NCBI RefSeq assembly: GCF_032878955.1
Contig: NZ_CP043839.1
Location: 5,394,001-5,458,000, forward strand
Source of the DNA: Butyricimonas paravirosa
GTDB lineage: Bacteria > Bacteroidota > Bacteroidia > Bacteroidales > Marinifilaceae
DNA length: 64,000 bases
Reading direction: 5' to 3'
The notes under the pieces are model-generated. The model had not been told where the DNA came from and made no database searches. It was given only the letters and a program-made list of their open reading frames with translations. The position numbers were made by a program, and so were the translations under genes. Position 1 is the first letter of the stretch. Each line of letters starts with the position of its first letter. Below, piece after piece: positions 42,854 through 52,402 of this stretch.

Positions 42854-44422
42854 TCAATTGTTCAGGATTACCGGTGTTGTTTTGATCTCTTTGCCTTTCT
42901 GTTGAATGATATGGCAAACATAGTCATCATTCGGGGTGGGGTAGTCGGAACGGAAATGACCTCCGCGGCTCTCTTTACGGAAGAGGGCGGAACGGATGAT
43001 TAATTCGGCGACGGTAAGTAGGTTTTTACTTACCAGCGAATAGTATTCGTTCTCTTCGAATATTTCGGTTTGTTCCAAACGGAGCAAGTTTTCCAATCCT
43101 TCCTGCAATCCGTTTTCCGTACGGATAATCCCGGCCTCTTGAGTCATGATGTCGGCGACCTTGTTTTTTAAAGACAGGTAGGCATCTAGTTTCTCTCGAT
43201 CCAAGGAGAATGAAGGTATGGTTTCCGGAATCGGGTCTTCCCGTCGGTTACGTACGGAGTCTTCCACGGCACGTTTTCCGAACACCAAACATTCGATCAG
43301 GGAGTTAGACGCCAGTCTGTTGGCACCCATGATACCGGATGAGGCGAGTTCTCCGCATACGTACAAGTGTGGGATATTGGTACGTCCCGTGAGATCCGTT
43401 TTCACCCCGCCCACGGTGTAATGTGCTGCAGGAGCCACCGGAATACGGTCTGTCATGTCGATACCTAATTCCGCACATTTCTCGAAGATGTTGGGGAAAC
43501 GTTTCTTGATCTTTTCCGGGTCAAGGTGTTTTAATGACAAGTAAACGTAGTCCTCGTGGTGTTCTTTCATTTGTTGGAATATGGACTGGGCCACGATGTC
43601 TCGCGGGGCAAGTTCAGCCAATTCATGTTTTCCCACCATAAAGCGTTCGCCTTGCTGGTTCAACAGGTGTGCGCCTTCACCGCGAACGGCCTCGCTCACC
43701 AGATATGCCTCTCCGGTAGGAGTGTAGATAGCGGAAGGGTGGAATTGAATGAATTCCATGTCCACGATTTCGCACCCCGCATTATAGGTTAAAGCCAAAC
43801 CGTCTCCAATGGTCGTGTGAGGATTGGTCGTTCGTTTATAGATGGCTGAGGTCCCTCCGGAAGTCAGGAACACGTTGTGTCCCGTGAAGATCTCTTCTCG
43901 GTTCTCGTTAAAATCCCAGCATCTGACACCGTAACATCCGTGTTCATCTTGTAACAGGGCGATGACGGCATGATTATCGAATATTTCCACGGTAGGACAA
44001 TGCTCCACTTTATCAATCACGAAATTCGTGATCATTCTTCCGGTGGCATCACCTCCGGCATGAAGAATTCGTTTCTGGTGGTGGCCTCCTTCTAGCCCTA
44101 GAGCCAGCTCCCCGTTTTCCGTGTCAAAGTGCATACCGTCATTGATTAATTCCTGTATGCGGGCAGGCCCTTCATTTACCAGTACGTTCACTGCGGGATA
44201 GTCACATAGACCTCTTCCTGCCGTGATCGTGTCTTGAAAGTGAAATAACGGGGCGTCATCTTCTCCGGTGACAGCCGCAATACCTCCCTGGGCGAAATAA
44301 GAATTACTTTCCCTGATGTTTGATTTAGTTAATAGTGCAACTTTCCCGTAGGCAGACGCACGATAGGCCGTGTAAAGACCCGCTAAACCACTCCCGACAA
44401 TGATATAATCGTAATTACGCAT
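42854..44422 (-). CDS. nadB: L-aspartate oxidase
   Basis: Flavoenzyme that oxidises aspartate to iminoaspartate, first step of NAD synthesis; in anaerobes fumarate serves as electron acceptor. The 522-residue protein has the FAD-binding VGSGLAGLYTA at the N-terminus, SYFAQGGIAAV, HEGP-type active-site region and CGELASSGIMGANRLASNSLIECLVFG. The C-terminal helical domain RKESRGGHFRSDYP is complete. It begins the nadB-nadC-nadA run. Confidence 0.97.
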   Translation of the reverse strand: MRNYDYIIVGSGLAGLYTAYRASAYGKVALLTKSNIRESNSYFAQGGIAAVTGEDDAPLFHFQDTITAGRGLCDYPAVNVLVNEGPARIQELINDGMHFDTENGELALGLEGGHHQKRILHAGGDATGRMITNFVIDKVEHCPTVEIFDNHAVIALLQDEHGCYGVRCWDFNENREEIFTGHNVFLTSGGTSAIYKRTTNPHTTIGDGLALTYNAGCEIVDMEFIQFHPSAIYTPTGEAYLVSEAVRGEGAHLLNQQGERFMVGKHELAELAPRDIVAQSIFQQMKEHHEDYVYLSLKHLDPEKIKKRFPNIFEKCAELGIDMTDRIPVAPAAHYTVGGVKTDLTGRTNIPHLYVCGELASSGIMGANRLASNSLIECLVFGKRAVEDSVRNRREDPIPETIPSFSLDREKLDAYLSLKNKVADIMTQEAGIIRTENGLQEGLENLLRLEQTEIFEENEYYSLVSKNLLTVAELIIRSALFRKESRGGHFRSDYPTPNDDYVCHIIQQKGKEIKTTPVILNN

Positions 44423-44574
44423 TTTTGTGTCATGTAAATTGGCACGAAATTAGGATTTTTTTATCTATATCCCGCCTCTTTCCTTCGTTTTTTCAAGATT
44501 TCTTTCCTTCACTCCGTGTTTCTTGAGTTTTTCGAGAAATAGGGAATACCAATAGAAAAGCGTCAATCAAGGTG
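44423..44574. other. Spacer upstream of nadB
   Basis: No gene. On the minus strand TAATTTCG near 44448 is one base from the TAnnTTTG -7 consensus and could drive nadB; the rest is featureless. Confidence 0.4.
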
Positions 44575-46080
44575 TTATCTGAAGTCCGTGAATGATTTGT
44601 TGAATTTTTCCCCGTATGCGTTTAGATATTCTTTCGTGAACTTCTCGTAACTTTTTTTAGCCAAAGAGTGTTTCCCTAGAGCCGCATAGGCATTTATCCG
44701 CAACTGAAGTGCGTGTTCGTTAAGTTGGTCAAACACGGATATGGAGTCTGCGATTTGTAATGCCAAATCCGGTTCCATGATGGTATTCACGGAAATTGTC
44801 GAGTAACTAACAAGAGTGTCAATGATATAATCAGACACGGTGGCTTTGAAACGATCTAACCATTCATATCCGGTATCCGAGAGGAAACCTCCTTGACGGG
44901 TGAGTTGGAGTAGTTTCAAGATGTCTTCCCGGGAGGAAAGTTTTCCTTTGCTATACAGTGTCAGGTAGTCATAATAATCGATATAGATGGTTTCCGGGTT
45001 TAAGAATAATTCCCAACTTCCGGTTTTATTACTCACTTCATTTTCACCTAGGGTGTCCAAAATACTCCGGAGCTTTCCAATGTTGACGGCCCGGTTATTT
45101 TTGGCACTTTGTTCGGTTTTATCAAACCAAAGGATCTCTTTCAAGCGTTCCGAGGTGATTCCTTTTTCGGGAGTGTGGGTCACCAACAATAAAAACAGCT
45201 CTTTCAAGAGCGGGGTGAATTTTTTGGTAATATTATTTCCTTCCGCATCATAGATGTGGAACCCGCCAAACAGGTAGATGGCATTCGTGGTGCGGGGAGA
45301 GTAGGCCGGCAGACTATCAGGAATAGTCTCCAGTTCGTTTTCCAGTTGGACAGCAGAGGCCGTTTGTTTCCGACGTAATAATTTCTTTCGGATATGAACC
45401 CCGCTGAATATCAATAAATCGATAATCAAGATAAACACGAACCAGTACCATATACTTTTAGGTATATGTTTGTCGGTTGTTTCAATGAAACGGATATTGC
45501 TGATCTGTAAAGCGGGATTTCCACTCGGGTCAAGCACTTGTTCCTTGTCAGCGGTAAAGGTAAATTTATATCCGGCTTTGGGATTAAAACCGAGGTTGTT
45601 GATGGTGTATAGTGTGTCACCGAGTTGAATGATGAACTCTTTCTTTTGTTGAAAGAGTGTCAGCTTGATATTGATTTCCTGCTCTCCGGATGTTGTTTTA
45701 AACTGGGGAATGGGAAGTTTCCTTAGGTTTTCTTTCGAATAAACAATGAGTTGTTGTAATTCTCCCCTGCGATAGTCGAGAAATACGTTATAATATTCAT
45801 TTTCATTGGACTTGATCTGTAAGATAGGCCCGAAATAAATTTGTTGCCGAGGTTGCAGTAAAATATCAAAATCTAATAGTAGACGTTTTTTCAAATAAAT
45901 ATAACGGTTTTTGTCTGCCGGGATCGTGTCGTTCTTTTCTGTTTCGCTGTTGTTTGTTTGTGCGGATAAAGTAACTTGATTGGAAATAACGAGCAGGAGT
46001 ATAACTAAAACGCTCACGCATAGTTTATATAGTGCGAGATAGGTATTTGTTATAATTATATATTTCTTTGATTTTTTCAT
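44575..46080 (-). CDS. Membrane-anchored SARP/BTAD-type transcriptional regulator
   Basis: A 501-residue one-component regulator. A signal/anchor segment (about 16-40) precedes a periplasmic beta-rich domain (about 50-205) and a membrane segment (about 209-228, WYWFVFILIIDLLIF). The cytoplasmic part has a winged-helix DNA-binding domain (about 265-345, LLKELFLLLVTHTPEKGITS) followed by a TPR-like BTAD domain (about 365-500). This topology would pass an extracytoplasmic signal straight to DNA. The start chosen is MKKSKKYI at 46080; the frame extends 30 codons upstream but crosses the terminator of the neighbouring operon. Its position next to the IadA operon suggests it controls that operon. 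Confidence 0.85.
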   Translation of the reverse strand: MKKSKKYIIITNTYLALYKLCVSVLVILLLVISNQVTLSAQTNNSETEKNDTIPADKNRYIYLKKRLLLDFDILLQPRQQIYFGPILQIKSNENEYYNVFLDYRRGELQQLIVYSKENLRKLPIPQFKTTSGEQEINIKLTLFQQKKEFIIQLGDTLYTINNLGFNPKAGYKFTFTADKEQVLDPSGNPALQISNIRFIETTDKHIPKSIWYWFVFILIIDLLIFSGVHIRKKLLRRKQTASAVQLENELETIPDSLPAYSPRTTNAIYLFGGFHIYDAEGNNITKKFTPLLKELFLLLVTHTPEKGITSERLKEILWFDKTEQSAKNNRAVNIGKLRSILDTLGENEVSNKTGSWELFLNPETIYIDYYDYLTLYSKGKLSSREDILKLLQLTRQGGFLSDTGYEWLDRFKATVSDYIIDTLVSYSTISVNTIMEPDLALQIADSISVFDQLNEHALQLRINAYAALGKHSLAKKSYEKFTKEYLNAYGEKFNKSFTDFR

Positions 46081-46085
46081 GCCCT

Positions 46086-46117
46086 GCAAATATAATATTT
46101 GCGGACGAGAATCGAAA
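46086..46117 (-). promoter_or_regulatory. Promoter of the regulator gene overlapping a 17-bp palindrome
   Basis: On the minus strand TATATTTG (46087-46094) is a perfect -7 element with TTTC (46114-46117) 19 bases upstream. The perfect palindrome GCAAATATAATATTTGC (46086-46102) covers the -7 element and may be an operator. The predicted start point is at or within a few bases of the ATG, so the mRNA may be nearly leaderless. Confidence 0.6.
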
Positions 46118-46120
46118 GTA

Positions 46121-46166
46121 AAAAATGACTGCCCGACAAATAAAGATAGAGGGGTGTCGGGCAGTC
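46121..46166 (-). terminator. Intrinsic terminator of the IadA operon
   Basis: GACTGCCCGACA and TGTCGGGCAGTC form a perfect 12-bp stem (46127-46166) around a 16-base loop. On the minus strand it is followed by ATTTTTTAC. It closes the seven-gene operon and separates it from the regulator gene. Confidence 0.85.
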
Positions 46167-46192
46167 TCAAGTAGACTTTGGTTGCAAAAAGT

Positions 46193-47083
46193 CTAGAATA
46201 AATAGTTTATGGTTTGAACCATCATAGCTTCAAAATCATGTGCCACACCTTTGACTATGACTTTCTTCCAATTGAATACCATATTGTTGGCTTTACTAAT
46301 GCGTTCGCCTTCGCTATAATAATATTCTCCGCGGGCAAAACGATACAATCCCTGGGCATCGGATTGTTCGTCATGCCGCAAGGAATTATCATTGGGATCA
46401 ATGTCCTGATCTCCCAATGCGACAATGAGGCTCGAACCGAACAAGTGGGAGAGTGTCGTGTTGTCTGTATAACCAGAGTTTTTCAACCCGTAGGGATATT
46501 CAACCTGTACGTCGGGAACCGTGTACCAGCCGGAATTAGCAGCAACAGCCTTGTTCAGATGCGTGTTCTGTTTAAAGGTCACGAAACGATGTACGAATTG
46601 AGCTCCGGCCGAATGACCGAACAGGCTGTACTGGTTGACTTGGTTCCCGGTTTCAGCCTTCACGTAACTGAATATAGCCTCGATCACGGAAAAAGACCAT
46701 TGCTCTTCGGGAAGAGCCTCGTTCTTTTTGAACATGTTGCCTTCGATATATTCACTGGTGGAATAATATTCCTGTGGAAATTCCAAAGCAATGGCAATAA
46801 CTTCCTTGCTCCTAAAATTCTTCATCCACGCTGCCAGGTAATCGTTGGCGTTTCTTCCGGTTCCGGGTAGGATAAACACGATCGGCATGGTCTTGATGTC
46901 TCCTTCCGGAATGTAGAAATGCAGGTTGATCGGTTTCGCTTTCAGGGGCTCGTAATCCGTGTAGGTTACAATCCCGTGGCCCGTACCCAGTTTATTTAAA
47001 ACCGGGTCGTCCACGTCACTTTTCCATTCACAACTGCACAAGAAGAAGGTGATGAATAATGATATGATTAAATTGGTTTTCAT
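46193..47083 (-). CDS. Lipoprotein alpha/beta hydrolase (esterase/peptidase-like)
   Basis: A 296-residue lipoprotein with signal peptide and C18 in LCSC. The hydrolase fold has an oxyanion segment VFILPGTGRN, the nucleophile elbow GHSAG with S158, a likely acid in ALGDQDID and the catalytic His in GVAHDFEAM. It resembles poly(3-hydroxybutyrate) depolymerase-like or feruloyl-esterase-like hydrolases; a prolyl- or aminopeptidase-type role on peptides is possible given the operon. Last gene of the operon, 11 bp after the porin gene. Confidence 0.85.
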   Translation of the reverse strand: MKTNLIISLFITFFLCSCEWKSDVDDPVLNKLGTGHGIVTYTDYEPLKAKPINLHFYIPEGDIKTMPIVFILPGTGRNANDYLAAWMKNFRSKEVIAIALEFPQEYYSTSEYIEGNMFKKNEALPEEQWSFSVIEAIFSYVKAETGNQVNQYSLFGHSAGAQFVHRFVTFKQNTHLNKAVAANSGWYTVPDVQVEYPYGLKNSGYTDNTTLSHLFGSSLIVALGDQDIDPNDNSLRHDEQSDAQGLYRFARGEYYYSEGERISKANNMVFNWKKVIVKGVAHDFEAMMVQTINYLF

Positions 47084-47094
47084 CGTATCTGAAA

Positions 47095-48318
47095 TTAGAA
47101 GATAATTTGAACTGAAAATTCTGCGCTAAGCTTTTCGTTTGCCGTTTTGAAGTTCGGGTTCTTCAGGTAGGTAAAAGCTCCTTGACACATCAAGCGGTTG
47201 TCGATAAAATATTTTGCCACGCTTACTGCATACTCATTGGTCTCCCAAAGCGGGGAGGTCTCCGTTTCTTTGAATTCCGGTTTCACTTTGCTGAACCGGG
47301 CATCGAATCCCCAACCGCTTTTCAAAAGGTAGCCCACCTGCACGTTATACCCGTTTCCAAGATTTAGGTAATTGGCAATCTCTTCCGGTTGCAGGGGTTG
47401 GTCTCCCGTGCTTTTTGTGTAAATACCTTTCAAGTCGGTAGCCGATGCGTTGACATATTCGGCCATAATGCTCCAACCTTGCCATTTGAATAATAAGTCG
47501 GCAGCGATTTTGCGAAGTGCCGGGAATTTAGAGTTTCCGTCTTTGTCATAAAGAACGAAATCTCCATGTCCTTCACCAACTTTGTTGCTTGCTCCGTCAT
47601 TGTAACTCATGGCTCCACCAACCAATAATTTCGGTGATTCTTCACGAGCAAAATCTGCTCCCACACCGTCATTACCTGATTTGAATTCTCCTAATGGAAG
47701 TACGTCTAAACGCCCCCCGTATTTTAAACCTCCCATATCGACGTCAATAGAACTGGAACCGAAAGAGTTTCTTCCGTCTCCCGTGGTAATGGCGATAGAA
47801 GGTTTTAATGCTATTTTTCCAAGATAGAGTTTGCTTTCAAAAAAGAGTCCTAGTTCACGTCCGGTACCTGAGAAGTACTGGCTCACGATACTACGGTCTG
47901 CCATGCTCAGGTTCTTTTCGTGCATGATCATTTCCCGGTTATTGGTGAATGTTTGTTTTTGCCCGACGGTAATGGTCAGGTAATCTTTTAGGTTGTAAGC
48001 AGCCCAAGCATCCATAAGAGGGTTGGAGTCGGCAAAATTGGCTTCCAGCATGAACGTGAATTTATTGTGTAAAGCACCTCCTTTGAATCCGAAGAAGGCA
48101 TTCTTCACGCCGAATAATGATTCATCCTCGCCATCTTTTTCATTCCGGTAGGCACCGTAAACTTGGATAAAACCGTTTAGGTTGAAGTTATATTCGCCAC
48201 CATTCAAATTAATGTCAAGTCCTTTGCCTAATTCGAATTTGGCGGTATTTTTATTATCCTGTGCAATTGTTGCGGTTACTGATAATAATGTTATGATTGC
48301 TATAAATAATGTTTTCAT
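47095..48318 (-). CDS. OprO/OprP-family porin, first of two
   Basis: A 407-residue outer-membrane porin with signal peptide MKTLFIAIITLLSVTATIAQ. Features of the phosphate-selective porin O/P family are the N-terminal strand NGGEYNFNLNGFIQVYGAYRN, VKNAFFGFKGGALHNKFTFMLEANFAD, KQTFTNNREMIM and a C-terminal Phe. Specificity for phosphate cannot be assumed in Bacteroidota. Paralogous to the gene at 49888-51234, with the M14 peptidase gene between them. Confidence 0.9.
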   Translation of the reverse strand: MKTLFIAIITLLSVTATIAQDNKNTAKFELGKGLDINLNGGEYNFNLNGFIQVYGAYRNEKDGEDESLFGVKNAFFGFKGGALHNKFTFMLEANFADSNPLMDAWAAYNLKDYLTITVGQKQTFTNNREMIMHEKNLSMADRSIVSQYFSGTGRELGLFFESKLYLGKIALKPSIAITTGDGRNSFGSSSIDVDMGGLKYGGRLDVLPLGEFKSGNDGVGADFAREESPKLLVGGAMSYNDGASNKVGEGHGDFVLYDKDGNSKFPALRKIAADLLFKWQGWSIMAEYVNASATDLKGIYTKSTGDQPLQPEEIANYLNLGNGYNVQVGYLLKSGWGFDARFSKVKPEFKETETSPLWETNEYAVSVAKYFIDNRLMCQGAFTYLKNPNFKTANEKLSAEFSVQIIF

Positions 48319-48333
48319 AATGCTGTTATTCCC

Positions 48334-49875
48334 TTATTTGTCACTGTTCATTTTTCGGTAAACCGGTAATTCCTCTCCTTGTTTTGTTTCGTAGATCCGG
48401 TAATTGATAAATCCGTTTGCGGCTTCCGGTTCGAGAACCGAGGCTGCCACGTTTCCATTTTTCTGGTTCATGGGAACCACGAATGTTCCGGCAGGGAAGA
48501 AGACTTGTTTCGTGTTCACGGTCGTTTTTACTTTTACCGGGTAGAATTTTTCAAATAGTGAATATTCTTCTTTGTAAGAATCCACCGTGTAAGTTTCAAC
48601 GTCGAGCGTCATGGGGACGGTCAATGTTTCAACCTTTACTCCTAGTTCCTGAAGTTTCCGGGCGATCTCCGGTTGGAGAGCTGAAATATAATAAGCCTCC
48701 GGGCGTTTCCGAACGAGAGTAGGGGTGGACTCTAAAGATAGATTGGCGCATACTTTCACGTTCACCATTTGGTTCGTGTTCATGCTGATAAACGGTAGTA
48801 CGTAGTCATCCACGCTCTTGGGAGAACTGGTAACGACAATGTCATTCCGAGTTTGTGCGGCCTGTCGGGTGACACGCATTACTTCATCAGCATGGTCGTA
48901 GGCTGTTTTCAAGTAAGATTCTGCCAGCGTGAATGCCGTGCAGACTCTTCTTTTTAAAGAGGTCTTACCTATTTTCACACCTCTCAATTCCATCAAAATA
49001 GCAACGGAGTTTCCAAGAGAGAAAGCATTTGCTGTTGACCGGGGATTGATTCCACCCACGTTGAAAATGATTTCTCCGAACTTTTTGGCTGTCGTGAAAT
49101 AGTCGTGGTGTCGCAGTTGTTTTGCGTCCAGAGCTTTGCGGGCGTTACCGACAAATGTCTGGGCTGTCAGGTTCCGTAACTCTTGGGGAACATTCAAGTT
49201 ACCCGTGTAGAGGAACATGGCATCGAATGAATTCGTGATGTTGTCCGTGCTGATTAGCGTGTAGTCGGCACGAAGTGGTTGAAATTCATGAAAATCAATA
49301 ACGACTTGAGGGGCATATTGATTGTAGAAATTTCTCAATACAACAGCCTCGGGAGTAGCCAGTTTACTTTGATCCCGGTTCAAGTCCAGCGTGTTGGCTG
49401 TCACTCGTTCCAAATGACTTCCCCCGTCGATGTTTACCATCGGAATAATGGTGATTTCCAAGCGTTCCAACAAATAAGCCAAGTCGGGATCGTTTAATAG
49501 GCGATCCATTGTGTAGAGCATACTTTCGGTGCTTCCCGGTTCGTCACCGTGTACTCGGCCGAGAAATAAAACTCGTAATTTGACATTTCGGGTCTTTCCG
49601 GCAATTCTTACGGCAGGTATTTCTACCCCTTTCTGGGTTTTCCCGATAAAGGACAAACTTGCTGTCTCCGGGTGGCGGGTAATCAAGTTATTGATATAGG
49701 ACATCATTTCGTCGTAAGTCGTGCATACATTCCCTTTCTGGAACCACGGCGTGTGAATATCCATTTCCGGATCGGCAAAGAACTTTTTGGCCACCTTGGC
49801 AGGTTGTTGGGCCCATAAAGCACCTGCTTGTAGGAGAATCAATAATGTAAATAAGTATTTTATCATTGTATTCAT
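48334..49875 (-). CDS. Secreted M14 zinc carboxypeptidase
   Basis: A 513-residue exported metallopeptidase with signal peptide ending near LWAQ. The M14 zinc ligands are H109 and E112 (GRVHGDEPG) and H196 (VVIDFHEF); LDLNRD at about 163-168 provides the substrate-binding Asn-Arg, and a likely catalytic Glu lies in ILMELRGVKIGK. The C-terminal 170 residues are an extra beta-rich domain. It would remove C-terminal residues or cleave gamma/iso-linked peptides in the periplasm. Its place between two porins suggests it works on imported peptides. Confidence 0.9.
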   Translation of the reverse strand: MNTMIKYLFTLLILLQAGALWAQQPAKVAKKFFADPEMDIHTPWFQKGNVCTTYDEMMSYINNLITRHPETASLSFIGKTQKGVEIPAVRIAGKTRNVKLRVLFLGRVHGDEPGSTESMLYTMDRLLNDPDLAYLLERLEITIIPMVNIDGGSHLERVTANTLDLNRDQSKLATPEAVVLRNFYNQYAPQVVIDFHEFQPLRADYTLISTDNITNSFDAMFLYTGNLNVPQELRNLTAQTFVGNARKALDAKQLRHHDYFTTAKKFGEIIFNVGGINPRSTANAFSLGNSVAILMELRGVKIGKTSLKRRVCTAFTLAESYLKTAYDHADEVMRVTRQAAQTRNDIVVTSSPKSVDDYVLPFISMNTNQMVNVKVCANLSLESTPTLVRKRPEAYYISALQPEIARKLQELGVKVETLTVPMTLDVETYTVDSYKEEYSLFEKFYPVKVKTTVNTKQVFFPAGTFVVPMNQKNGNVAASVLEPEAANGFINYRIYETKQGEELPVYRKMNSDK

Positions 49876-49887
49876 CTTTTGCAGTTT

Positions 49888-51234
49888 TTAGAATGAGAAT
49901 TGAATCATGGCTTGTAATAAAGTCTCGTTACCTTCCGTTACGATGCTATTCACGTTCTTGCTTCCCGGTTCGGCATCCACGAACACGACGGAGGCCTGTA
50001 CTTTCACCGCGTATGATTTGGTCAGGTATTTGGAAACACCGACTTCGTAGAAGTTATTACGGTTAAAATAGAGTTCGTTGTGCAGGAAAGAGTTTTTATC
50101 CGGGTCGAAATGTGTGTAGCGGGCGTCGATAGACAAGCGGTTTTGGAACATATACCCCGCTTGAATGTTATACCCGGTTCCCAGCATCATACGGGCTTTC
50201 ACGTAGTCTTTCATGTTTCCGCTGAAATCGGTGGACGTGGTCCCGTCGTTTCTCACCCGCTGGGTGATTTCACTGGGAACGTGAGCCCAGGTTTTCACGA
50301 ATTCTCCTAGTACGGAGAAACCCATGTATTTAAAATGGAAGTCTGCACCGAATTTGATGTAATCCGGCAGGGCTTCCTTGTTTTCGTCATTCAGGTAAAG
50401 AATGGAACCGCTTTCCCGGCCTCTCCGGTCACTGATTCCCACGTTATAACTAAAAGTTGTACCGACAGAGAGTTTCGGGGTAACTTCCCTTGCCATGTCT
50501 CCACCCCGGTTCTCCCCGTATGCCCGGAATAAACCGAAAGGCAGGTAATTGATGCGGGCTCCGTATTTGAGTCCCCCGTGACGACGGGTAAACGTGGCAC
50601 TACCGTCACCGTCAGTGATAACAATAGAGGGACGAAGGTATGCCGTATGACCGATGCGGAATGATCCGTCAACGAAAAGACCTACTTCCCGGATGGACCC
50701 GAAGTAAGAGGATAGTTTGCTGCGATCCACGAGTTGTAAGGTATTTGAAGTGATTCCGAGTTCGCGGTTATCGGTTGGCGTGGATTTTTGTCCGAAACTT
50801 AAAGTAAGTCCTTTCACGGGTTTGTAGGCAATAAAGGCATCCAGTAACATACCGCTTAATTCACCGTCACCCCCGTTGGCTTGTGCAAAGTCGGTTTGTA
50901 AACGGTAGCTGACTTTACCACCCCACGCATCTCCGGAGAGGCGTAGGCGTAAACGTCTCATACGAAAACGGGAGTAGAACTGATCGTCTCCCTCGTATTT
51001 ACGGGTTTCAAACGTGGTTTGCAAGAAACCTCTCAAGTTTATATTATATCCACCATCCGGGGCAGAGAAAGTGATCCCGTCTCCCAAACGGTATTTATTC
51101 ACGATGATCTTGGCTGCATCGGAATCTGCTGTTAAAGTTTCTGTGTCACTATCTTCGGAATCCGTTTCCTGAGAAAAAGCGGGGAACCACAGAATCAAGA
51201 TGAACAGCATGACTATGAACTTATATTTTTTCAT
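49888..51234 (-). CDS. OprO/OprP-family porin, second of two
   Basis: A 448-residue outer-membrane porin with signal peptide MKKYKFIVMLFILILWFPAFSQ followed by an acidic linker (DSEDSDTETL). It shares GYNINLRGFLQTTFETR, KVSYRLQTDFAQ, FGQKSTPTDNRELGIT and the terminal FSF with the O/P porin family and with the gene at 47095. Divergence between the two suggests different pore preferences rather than recent duplication. Confidence 0.9.
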   Translation of the reverse strand: MKKYKFIVMLFILILWFPAFSQETDSEDSDTETLTADSDAAKIIVNKYRLGDGITFSAPDGGYNINLRGFLQTTFETRKYEGDDQFYSRFRMRRLRLRLSGDAWGGKVSYRLQTDFAQANGGDGELSGMLLDAFIAYKPVKGLTLSFGQKSTPTDNRELGITSNTLQLVDRSKLSSYFGSIREVGLFVDGSFRIGHTAYLRPSIVITDGDGSATFTRRHGGLKYGARINYLPFGLFRAYGENRGGDMAREVTPKLSVGTTFSYNVGISDRRGRESGSILYLNDENKEALPDYIKFGADFHFKYMGFSVLGEFVKTWAHVPSEITQRVRNDGTTSTDFSGNMKDYVKARMMLGTGYNIQAGYMFQNRLSIDARYTHFDPDKNSFLHNELYFNRNNFYEVGVSKYLTKSYAVKVQASVVFVDAEPGSKNVNSIVTEGNETLLQAMIQFSF

Positions 51235-51253
51235 CTTTTTAATTTCAAGTTAT

Positions 51254-52399
51254 CTATTCAAAATTTCCAGCCTTGACTAATTTTCCTCCCTGCATCCACA
51301 CGGTACCGCCCACGATCACATTTTGCAAGTTCAAGTCATTGTCAAAGAAACACAGGTCGGCATCGTAATCCGGGGCGATACGTCCTTTCGTCCGTAGGGT
51401 CATGTTTTTAGCCGGATTCGTTGTAACCGGGCGAATGGCATCCTCTATGGGCATACCGCCTTCTTTTACCAGTTTCTGTACTTGTTGTAAATTCAGATGT
51501 AAGGGAGCTTTGTAGAAAATGAGATTTCCGGTTTCCGGGTCTTTTTTACTCATTCCCGCGTTTCCGTCACTACTGAAGGTCATTTGTTCGATTGACACGC
51601 CTTTTTCCAACCCGTGTAATAGAATCTTGTACGGTTCATCGAACTTGGTCCCACCCGTGGATATATCGATGATTCCTCCTAAAGAGGCAAATTCAATGGC
51701 CTCTTCGAAAAGTGCTGTCGTTCGTCCCACGTGAGTCGGGGAGATGTGCTTTACCAAAGTCGGGTATTCCCGTGCAATTTCCAGGAGAATCTGCATCCGG
51801 GAAGGTAAGGCGCCTAGGTGGATGTGCAGAACCCCTCCTTTGCCGGAAGTCAAACCGCCCACGTGTACTTGGTTGATTAGGCGCAGTAACTCCTGTTTCG
51901 TGGGGAATGAACACCGTTCGTCGCTGATGGCTACTTTACAACCGATAATCTTGTCGATAAACAACATATCTTCCGCAACGCTTTGCATGATGGTTTTGGG
52001 TGGTACTGCAAAATAGCTTGTGAGCATATATGCCCCGATACCGTATTGCTCTAACGATTTACACTTGGCGTAGAGCGTGGTCAATTCTTTTGTGATCCCG
52101 TCTGTTCCCAGCATACCGACAACCGTGGTTGTTCCACAGCGAATCAGTTCACTCGGTTGTACTTCCGGGGTGATGGAAAAGTAGCCGCTTTTCCCTCCGG
52201 CACCGATAATGTGCATGTGTTGATCGATGAAACCGGGGGTCACGATCAAGCCCCCGGCATCGATCATAGAGTGTTTTACACCCGTTAAATCAATCTGATC
52301 GTCAATCATAACGATTTTCCCGTTACACACGAGCAGATCTTTTATCCCCAATTTTTCAGGGGCATATATATTTGCGTTCTTTATGATTGTTATATTCAT
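51254..52399 (-). CDS. iadA: IadA-like isoaspartyl dipeptidase (M38 amidohydrolase)
   Basis: A 381-residue cytoplasmic amidohydrolase expected to hydrolyse beta-aspartyl (isoaspartyl) dipeptides. All binuclear-metal ligands of E. coli IadA are present at a constant offset of seven: H61 and H63 (DQHMH), carboxylated K155, H194, H223 (PTHVGR) and D278 (SSDGN). Substrate-binding R162 and R226 are kept. Three other contact positions differ from E. coli as I recall it: E77 is K70, Y137 is F130 and S289 is G282. This suggests altered specificity or rate. It lies 3 bp after the carrier gene. Confidence 0.9.
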   Translation of the reverse strand: MNITIIKNANIYAPEKLGIKDLLVCNGKIVMIDDQIDLTGVKHSMIDAGGLIVTPGFIDQHMHIIGAGGKSGYFSITPEVQPSELIRCGTTTVVGMLGTDGITKELTTLYAKCKSLEQYGIGAYMLTSYFAVPPKTIMQSVAEDMLFIDKIIGCKVAISDERCSFPTKQELLRLINQVHVGGLTSGKGGVLHIHLGALPSRMQILLEIAREYPTLVKHISPTHVGRTTALFEEAIEFASLGGIIDISTGGTKFDEPYKILLHGLEKGVSIEQMTFSSDGNAGMSKKDPETGNLIFYKAPLHLNLQQVQKLVKEGGMPIEDAIRPVTTNPAKNMTLRTKGRIAPDYDADLCFFDNDLNLQNVIVGGTVWMQGGKLVKAGNFE

Positions 52400-52402
52400 A
52401 TT

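Noticed and set aside
46081..46170. Upstream extension of the membrane regulator
   Set aside because: It would run through the terminator of the neighbouring operon and the regulator's own promoter; the signal/anchor begins at 46080.
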